Assembly (NCBI GenBank): GCA_964399475.1
Contig: CAYNRB010000039.1
Span: 1 to 19,677, forward strand
Length of the DNA stretch: 19,677 bases
From: QPIN01 sp964399475
GTDB taxonomy: Bacteria > Pseudomonadota > Gammaproteobacteria > Methylococcales > Methylomonadaceae
Direction of reading: 5' to 3'
Below are positions 15,232 through 19,677 of this stretch, piece after piece; position 1 is the stretch's first letter, and each line of letters begins with the position of its first letter. Below the pieces are notes generated by a model that saw nothing but the letters and a program-made list of their open reading frames with translations, was not told the DNA's origin and searched no databases. The position numbers were made by a program, and so were the translations under genes.

Positions 15232-15798
15232 ATGATACAAGAAGTAATAGTGACCACTCAAAATTCAGAAGGCCAGACACATATTGCACCCATGGGTGTA
15301 CATATTAATGGTGAAGAGTTTATTATTCTGCCCTTCCGTCCTTCCACAACACTGGAAAACATACTTCAATTAAATACAGCCGTAATTAATTATTGTGATG
15401 ATGTGCGTATTTTTGCTGGTTGCTTAACTGGAAGACGTGATTGGCCATTAAGCAAAACCACTAACATTGTAGGAAATTATATCTCCTCAGTACTCGCCCA
15501 CAAAGAACTGGAATTAATACGTATTGAAGAAGATGAAATACGTCCAAAACTGATTTTCAAAACCATACATACTGCTAATCACGCACCTTTTAAAGGTTTT
15601 AATCGGGCACAATATGCCGTACTGGAAGCGGCTATTTTAGTCAGTCGATTAACCATCTTACCTCTAGAAAAAATTGAAACCGAAATTGAATACCTTCGTA
15701 TTGGATTGGATAAAACAGCGGGTGAAAATGAACGTGAAGCTTGGGACTGGTTAATGGAATTGATTGATCAGCATAAAAAGGAGCAGAACCCGCAATGA
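15232..15798 (+). CDS. DUF447 family protein (C1-carrier biosynthesis context)
   Basis: DUF447 protein of about 188 residues with an FMN-binding split-barrel-like N-terminal part. I choose the ATG at 15232 because the family begins with the segment IQEVIVTTQN followed by IAPMGVH, and a GAAG lies just before it; the ATG at 15178 would add 18 unrelated residues encoded in repeat-rich DNA. The family recurs in gene clusters for tetrahydromethanopterin in methylotrophs and archaea, but its reaction is not established to my knowledge. It overlaps mfnB by an ATGA, so the two are coupled. Confidence 0.8.
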   Translation: MIQEVIVTTQNSEGQTHIAPMGVHINGEEFIILPFRPSTTLENILQLNTAVINYCDDVRIFAGCLTGRRDWPLSKTTNIVGNYISSVLAHKELELIRIEEDEIRPKLIFKTIHTANHAPFKGFNRAQYAVLEAAILVSRLTILPLEKIETEIEYLRIGLDKTAGENEREAWDWLMELIDQHKKEQNPQ

Positions 15799-16493
15799 CC
15801 GGAATGCTTGCCAGTGTTAACAGCCTTGCTGAAGCGCACACAATCCTAGAAACTTCCGTCGATATAATTGACTTAAAACAACCCGAACAAGGTGCATTAG
15901 GTGCATTATCGACCGAAACCGTAAAACAGATTGTACAGGCAGTGAACAGCAGAAAATTGTTAAGTGCCACCATAGGCGATATTCCTATGCAAGCTGAACA
16001 AGTTTATAAAGCAGCAAATGCAATGGCTGATACGGGCGTTGACTATATAAAAATAGGCCTTTTCCCTGGAGGAAACTGGTCGGAATGCTTAAACGCATTA
16101 AACCAATTGTCAAAAAAAGGCTCTCAGTTAATCGCCGTACTTTTTGCTGACACCCAACCTGATTATAAAATCATAGAAACACTTAAGCATCTTGGTTTTA
16201 CAGGAGTCATGTTAGATACCATGGATAAATCAAAAGGCTCTTTATCAGAAGTCATGCAACTGTCTGATATTGAAAATTTTGTAAATACAGCCAAAAGCCA
16301 TCAACTATTGAGTGGTTTAGCTGGATCACTAAAAAAAGCAGATATTCCTGAATTAATAGATCTTGAGGCGGATTATTTAGGTTTTAGAGGAGCATTATGT
16401 GAAGGTCATAATAGAAAAGCTAAGCTGAATCTTGATTCCATTAATACAATTCTAGACTTTTTTAAAACTGTAAAGTTGACTTCAACCCTGTAG
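15795..16493 (+). CDS. mfnB: (5-formylfuran-3-yl)methyl phosphate synthase
   Basis: MfnB (formerly DUF556) makes 4-(hydroxymethyl)-2-furancarboxaldehyde phosphate from two glyceraldehyde-3-phosphates, the first step to the furan of methanofuran. The 232-residue TIM-barrel has the Schiff-base lysine K28 in DIIDLKQPEQGALGA, K86 in DYIKIGLF, and D141 with K145 in LDTMDKSKG, corresponding to the catalytic set described for the archaeal enzyme. GFRGALC near the C-terminus binds phosphate in this family. It starts in the ATGA overlap with DUF447. Its TAG stop is the first triplet of a GTAGAGCGGACTT repeat. Confidence 0.9.
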   Translation: MTGMLASVNSLAEAHTILETSVDIIDLKQPEQGALGALSTETVKQIVQAVNSRKLLSATIGDIPMQAEQVYKAANAMADTGVDYIKIGLFPGGNWSECLNALNQLSKKGSQLIAVLFADTQPDYKIIETLKHLGFTGVMLDTMDKSKGSLSEVMQLSDIENFVNTAKSHQLLSGLAGSLKKADIPELIDLEADYLGFRGALCEGHNRKAKLNLDSINTILDFFKTVKLTSTL

Positions 16494-16511
16494 AGCGGAC
16501 TTCCGTCCGCT
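16490..16511. repeat. GTAGAGCGGACTT repeat forming a short hairpin
   Basis: Third copy of the repeat also seen at 4214-4315. AGCGGAC-TTCC-GTCCGCT (16494-16511) makes a perfect 7-base-pair stem with a 4-base loop directly after the mfnB stop codon. No T run follows, so it is not a standard terminator, but it may protect the 3' end of the message. Confidence 0.65.
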
Positions 16512-16705
16512 ATAAAATTGACCCGTCACCACAGACGAACTAACTCCCAGTATTATTTCATCAAACAAAACCAACAACCCATTCAGCTTACCGCTTCTAC
16601 TTTCCAGCAATCCCTGCCAAAATTAACTGCTATACTTACTATTAATGTGTATACCACAACTGTTCACTACTGACCATCAATCAAGAACAGAAAACTGGAG
16701 CAATT

Positions 16706-17104
16706 ATGAGTGTAGAACAAATAATGACCCCAAAAGTGGTTACAGTGGAAATGGATGATTCTCTTTCTGTTGTTAAAGAAATTTTCGATCATACCCATTT
16801 CCACCATCTACTCGTAGTGGAATCCGAATTATTGTTTGGTATAATTTCTGACAGAGATTTGTTAAAAGTCATTAGCCCCCATATCGGTACCATTGCAGAA
16901 ACATCTAGAGACATTGCAACACTGAATAAACGTGCGCATCAAATAATGACCAGAAATCCAATTACTTTAACTCCCAAAGCAAAAATCCATGAGGCGATAG
17001 CAATATTCAACCGTCACAATGTCTCTTGTATTCCTATTGTTGATGAAAAAAATAAAATAGTTGGAATTGTTAGCTGGCGAGATATTCTTAAACATTTGGG
17101 ATGA
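16706..17104 (+). CDS. two-CBS-domain protein
   Basis: Small cytoplasmic protein of 132 residues made of two CBS domains (about 1-58 and 75-132). CBS pairs bind adenosine nucleotides and regulate enzymes or transporters. The signatures are VEQIMTPKVVTVEMDDSL, LFGIISDRDLLKV, then HQIMTRNPITLTPKA and IVGIVSWRDILKHL. The ATG at 16706 has GGAG seven bases before it. It stands alone; the next gene starts 143 bases later on the same strand and may be transcribed with it or separately. The regulated partner is not visible. Confidence 0.85.
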   Translation: MSVEQIMTPKVVTVEMDDSLSVVKEIFDHTHFHHLLVVESELLFGIISDRDLLKVISPHIGTIAETSRDIATLNKRAHQIMTRNPITLTPKAKIHEAIAIFNRHNVSCIPIVDEKNKIVGIVSWRDILKHLG

Positions 17105-17247
17105 AATGCTGAAGAGGTTTTATCCAGATTGTGTCTATAAATTTGTGCGAATGAACGCGTAGAAAATGCATCCAACTCTATATTGTGCTTTGAAAAGCGA
17201 TAGAATAGTTTGAATTTAGTAAATACATAATCCTAAGGCAACCAATT

Positions 17248-18546
17248 ATGAATAAAAAAATGTCCATTACCACCAAAATACTCATTGCAATGGGCATTGG
17301 CTTAGTCACAGGCAGCTTAATTAATGCATTTGCACAGGATATTAGCTTTGTACAAAACTATCTGGTTAATGGACTTTTTCATGTGATTGGAACCGCATTT
17401 GTAAACGCCTTAAAAATGCTGGTGGTTCCTTTAGTTACCTTTTCATTAATTTGCGGGGTTTGTGGAATAGGCGATGTAGCTGTTTTAGGCCGAGTAGGTG
17501 TTAAAGCCTTTGCACTCTATATGTTAACCACTGCTATGGCTATTACCCTAGCATTAGTCGTTGCCATTTTAATTGCCCCAGGAGAAGGTTTTGAACAGGC
17601 CGCCGGAACCACTTCAAGCTTTACCCCAAAACTCGCCCCACCCCTGACTGATGTATTTATCAACATAATTCCCAGCAATCCCATCAATGCTTTCGCAGAA
17701 GGTAATATGCTACAAATTATCTTTTTTGTTATTTTGTTTGCAATCGCCATGTTAATGACAGGCGACATAGGCCGTCAATTAGCAGATACAGCAGAGAAAT
17801 TAAATGAAGTGATGATGAAAGTAGTCACACTAGTGATGGATTTTGCACCCATCGGCGTTTTCTTTTTAATGGCTAAAACCTTTTCCCTACAAGGCGTAGG
17901 ACTGATTTTACCAATGATAGGCTATTTTTCTGTAGTGATTTTATGCCTATTAATACATGGTTTTGGTACCTTTAGTATTTTATTAACACTAATGGCAAAG
18001 TTAAACCCTTTAGTATTTATAAAAAAAATGCGTCCTGCACATATTTTTGCATTTAGTACCGCCAGTTCAAATGCCACCATCCCCGTTACCTTACAAGTCG
18101 TAGAAAAACGCCTAGGTGTAGAAAACTCCACCGCTGCATTTACCGTACCCTTTGGTGCCACTATCAACATGGATGGAACTGCCATCATGCAAGGTGTAGC
18201 TACAGTATTCATTGCCAATGTCTATGCAATAGATTTAAGTATAGGGGACTATATTACTGTTGTAGGCATGTCTATTCTTGCATCTATCGGAACAGCAGGC
18301 GTACCCGGTGTAGGTCTAATCATGCTAGCAATGGTATTTAATCAGGTTGGTTTACCCGTCGAAGGAATTGGTTTGATTCTTGGGGTTGATAGAATATTAG
18401 ATATGGTGCGTACGGCAATTAATATCACCGGTGATGCAACCGTAACCTGCATAGTTGCACGTAGTGAAAACACCATCAATGACGAGATTTTTCTGGATCC
18501 CGATGCAGGAGTTATTACTGAGATTGAACTGCCCCATAAAGAGTGA
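17248..18546 (+). CDS. dicarboxylate/amino acid:cation symporter (DAACS family)
   Basis: Inner-membrane symporter of the GltP/DctA/SdcS family taking up glutamate, aspartate or C4-dicarboxylates with Na+ or H+. The 432 residues fit the usual length and contain about eight hydrophobic segments and two re-entrant loops. Diagnostic motifs are AFSTASSNATIPVT (serine-rich hairpin 1), PFGATINMDGTA (the NMDGT cation site), AGVPGVG (hairpin 2) and LGVDRILDMVRTAINITGDA in the last helix. The substrate cannot be fixed by eye: an Arg near the end (MVRTAIN) fits acidic substrates. The ATG at 17248 follows a weak AAGG. Confidence 0.9.
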   Translation: MNKKMSITTKILIAMGIGLVTGSLINAFAQDISFVQNYLVNGLFHVIGTAFVNALKMLVVPLVTFSLICGVCGIGDVAVLGRVGVKAFALYMLTTAMAITLALVVAILIAPGEGFEQAAGTTSSFTPKLAPPLTDVFINIIPSNPINAFAEGNMLQIIFFVILFAIAMLMTGDIGRQLADTAEKLNEVMMKVVTLVMDFAPIGVFFLMAKTFSLQGVGLILPMIGYFSVVILCLLIHGFGTFSILLTLMAKLNPLVFIKKMRPAHIFAFSTASSNATIPVTLQVVEKRLGVENSTAAFTVPFGATINMDGTAIMQGVATVFIANVYAIDLSIGDYITVVGMSILASIGTAGVPGVGLIMLAMVFNQVGLPVEGIGLILGVDRILDMVRTAINITGDATVTCIVARSENTINDEIFLDPDAGVITEIELPHKE

Positions 18547-18570
18547 AACTTTAATGCATGCAGTGATTTG

Positions 18571-18735
18571 ATAAGTACCCAAGTATAATTAATTTAACTA
18601 ATTTTACGCAGGATTTTTTTTCATATTCAGTGTTGTATAAACAGGTGCATAGCGAGCTACGTAACTATTTATGCAACGCTGAAGATGGAAAAAAAGACAA
18701 GTAAAATGTTAAATTAATTATGCTTGGGTACTTAT
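18571..18735 (+). repeat. long hairpin repeat, copy F
   Basis: Outer arms 18571-18607 and 18701-18735 match in all but one position plus a two-base gap, including ATAAGTACCCAAG. Inside are GCAGGATTTTTTTT (18608-18621), an inner stem CATATTCAGTGTTGTATAAA against 18668-18687, the tip ACAGGTGCATAGCGAGCTAC (18641-18660) and AAAAAGACAAG (about 18691-18701). It starts 24 bases after the symporter gene. Confidence 0.9.
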
Positions 18736-18836
18736 AGGATGTGTGAAAGTACGAAGCGTATCTTTTTTTGATTCTATAGTGAATCCCAGTTTTAAGACAG
18801 AAGTTCAAGTTGTAAACTGTCAAAAAAGGGGCAAAA

Positions 18837-19125
18837 ATGAGCGAAACAAAAAAGCGTAAAAATCACACAACAGAATTCAAGGCCAGAGTGGGTCTGGAAA
18901 CCATAAGAAGCCAAAAAACGATTAATAAAATAGGTCAGTAGGTTCAGCTTGGTCAGTGGAAGAAAGCGATACAGGAGCAATCAAAGACCCTGTTTAAGGG
19001 AAAATGAGACTCCAAGCCATCAGCTGCCTACGAATATTCGTAGCGATTATACAGCGTTATGGCAAATTGAAGGTTGAACTCGACTGGCTTAAAATAAGTC
19101 AGGCAATTGTTTTACCAAACAATTA
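18837..19125 (+). pseudogene. decayed IS3-type transposase orfA
   Basis: The ATG at 18837 opens a frame with a typical IS3-family OrfA start (TEFKARVGLETIRSQKTINKIGQ). An in-frame TAG at 18939-18941 follows, where the segment before VQLGQWKKAIQEQSKTLFK seems shortened by a small deletion. The frame stops again at 19005-19007. Around 19050-19100 the end of OrfA is recognisable in another frame (KLKVELDWLK), implying a one-base loss near GTTATGGC. No orfB follows. It is a remnant and not functional. Confidence 0.8.
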
Positions 19126-19233
19126 ATAACCCACTAATTAATCGGTGTTATTAAAACAATAAATCACGACTACATAGAACACATCACGCCTCCAAAATAG
19201 TATCATAATGATAAACCCAGGGCTAATTCGTTC

Positions 19234-19677
19234 TTAAGATAGACAGCCTGATACACAAGGCTTCGTTCTGTTGTTTGTAATCTTTAAATAATCAAGAACC
19301 GCTCTCGGTTTCTTATTCAATTGCCTCATTTTTTTCGAAATGCCCTTGATTCCCTTTGACTTTATGAGTCCAATAGCAAATCGTCTAAGACGCGTCATGT
19401 TTTCAGGGCCAAATCCCGTGCGAATAGTTGAACGATCTTCGTCAAACACCCCATCAATAATGTAATGACTGACTTCAACTGACCCGTGTCCTCGCACTTT
19501 CTGCAATACAGTTTGAGGGTTAGCTTCCTTTTCTGTTCTGCTGGTAATGCCATAGGCCGTTACGACTGTCGTTTTTTTACTTTTTTTATCCGTTATTTCT
19601 CTTTCTATTTTATAAACTTGAGCAACGTGTGGAAAGGTAACATACCCGTTTAACTCAGAGGCGACCCAAATTCTTCT
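19234..19677 (-). mobile_element. ISAs1-family transposase, C-terminal part (runs off window)
   Basis: The minus-strand frame is open from the window end to the TAA at 19234-19236. It covers the C-terminal roughly 147 residues of an ISAs1-family DDE transposase. Matching segments are RRIWVASELNGYVTFPHVAQ, TAYGITSRT, VRGHGSVEVSHY, FDEDRSTIRTGFGPEN and LRRFAIGLIK. The usual tryptophan and the spacing in the RGHWxxENxLH motif are altered to RGHGSVEVSHY, which hints at decay or divergence. An internal TTG at 19506 is not the true start. The right end of the element may lie near 19215-19225 (CCCAGGGCTAATT), but no partner repeat is available to prove it. Confidence 0.85.

Noticed and set aside
16490..16511. 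Rho-independent terminator after mfnB
   Set aside because: The stem is good but no T run follows; it is better described as a copy of the dispersed repeat.
1493..18735. Hairpin family as integron attC sites or a CRISPR array
   Set aside because: The attC ends (RYYYAAC/GTTRRRY) are absent and no cassette order is seen; copies are kilobases apart without regular spacers.
18792..18980. 62-residue minus-strand open frame over the IS3 remnant
   Set aside because: It is antisense to a recognisable orfA fragment and has no features of its own.

Overview
The window looks like the chromosome of a gammaproteobacterial methylotroph, probably a methanotroph of the Methylococcales. The evidence is a low G+C, AT-rich Gram-negative gene style together with genes for tetrahydromethanopterin/methanofuran-type C1 carriers (mfnB, a DUF447 protein, a DUF6513 dihydropteroate-synthase-like protein and an AfpA/DmrB-type flavoprotein), which among bacteria are characteristic of methylotrophs. 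The genus assignment is inference; no rRNA gene is present.

Left part (1-8542): a MarR-type regulator with an internally duplicated body and a C-terminal Cys/His tail (289-1326, minus) is divergent from a nine-gene plus-strand heme d1 locus. The order is a cytochrome cd1-family protein (NirS or NirN type), a small cytochrome c, nirC, nirF, nirD, nirL, nirG, nirH and nirJ. NirDLGH decarboxylate 12,18-didecarboxysiroheme precursors, NirJ is the radical SAM enzyme, NirF and NirC act in the periplasm, and the cd1 protein would carry the finished d1 heme. nirE is not in the window.

Middle (8553-12590, minus): ppk1 (polyphosphate kinase), a PLP-dependent ACC deaminase/D-cysteine desulfhydrase-like gene, and folP (canonical dihydropteroate synthase). 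Divergent from folP is a plus-strand cofactor cluster (12825-16493): flavoprotein, DUF6513 protein, then after a repeat-filled gap DUF447 and mfnB. Folate and methanopterin pterin-condensing genes therefore sit back to back.

Right part: a two-CBS-domain protein, a dicarboxylate/amino-acid:cation symporter, then a mobile-element graveyard with a decayed IS3-type orfA and the C-terminal half of an ISAs1-family transposase running off the window end.

The most unusual feature is a family of at least seven long hairpin elements (about 90-170 bp) in the intergenic gaps. All share a conserved tip and a conserved lower-stem box. The rest of their arms is complementary within a copy but unrelated between copies. 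Other palindromic repeat families (GTAGAGCGGACTT, GTAGGGCGGA and GTAGCTCGGATG types) fill the remaining gaps.
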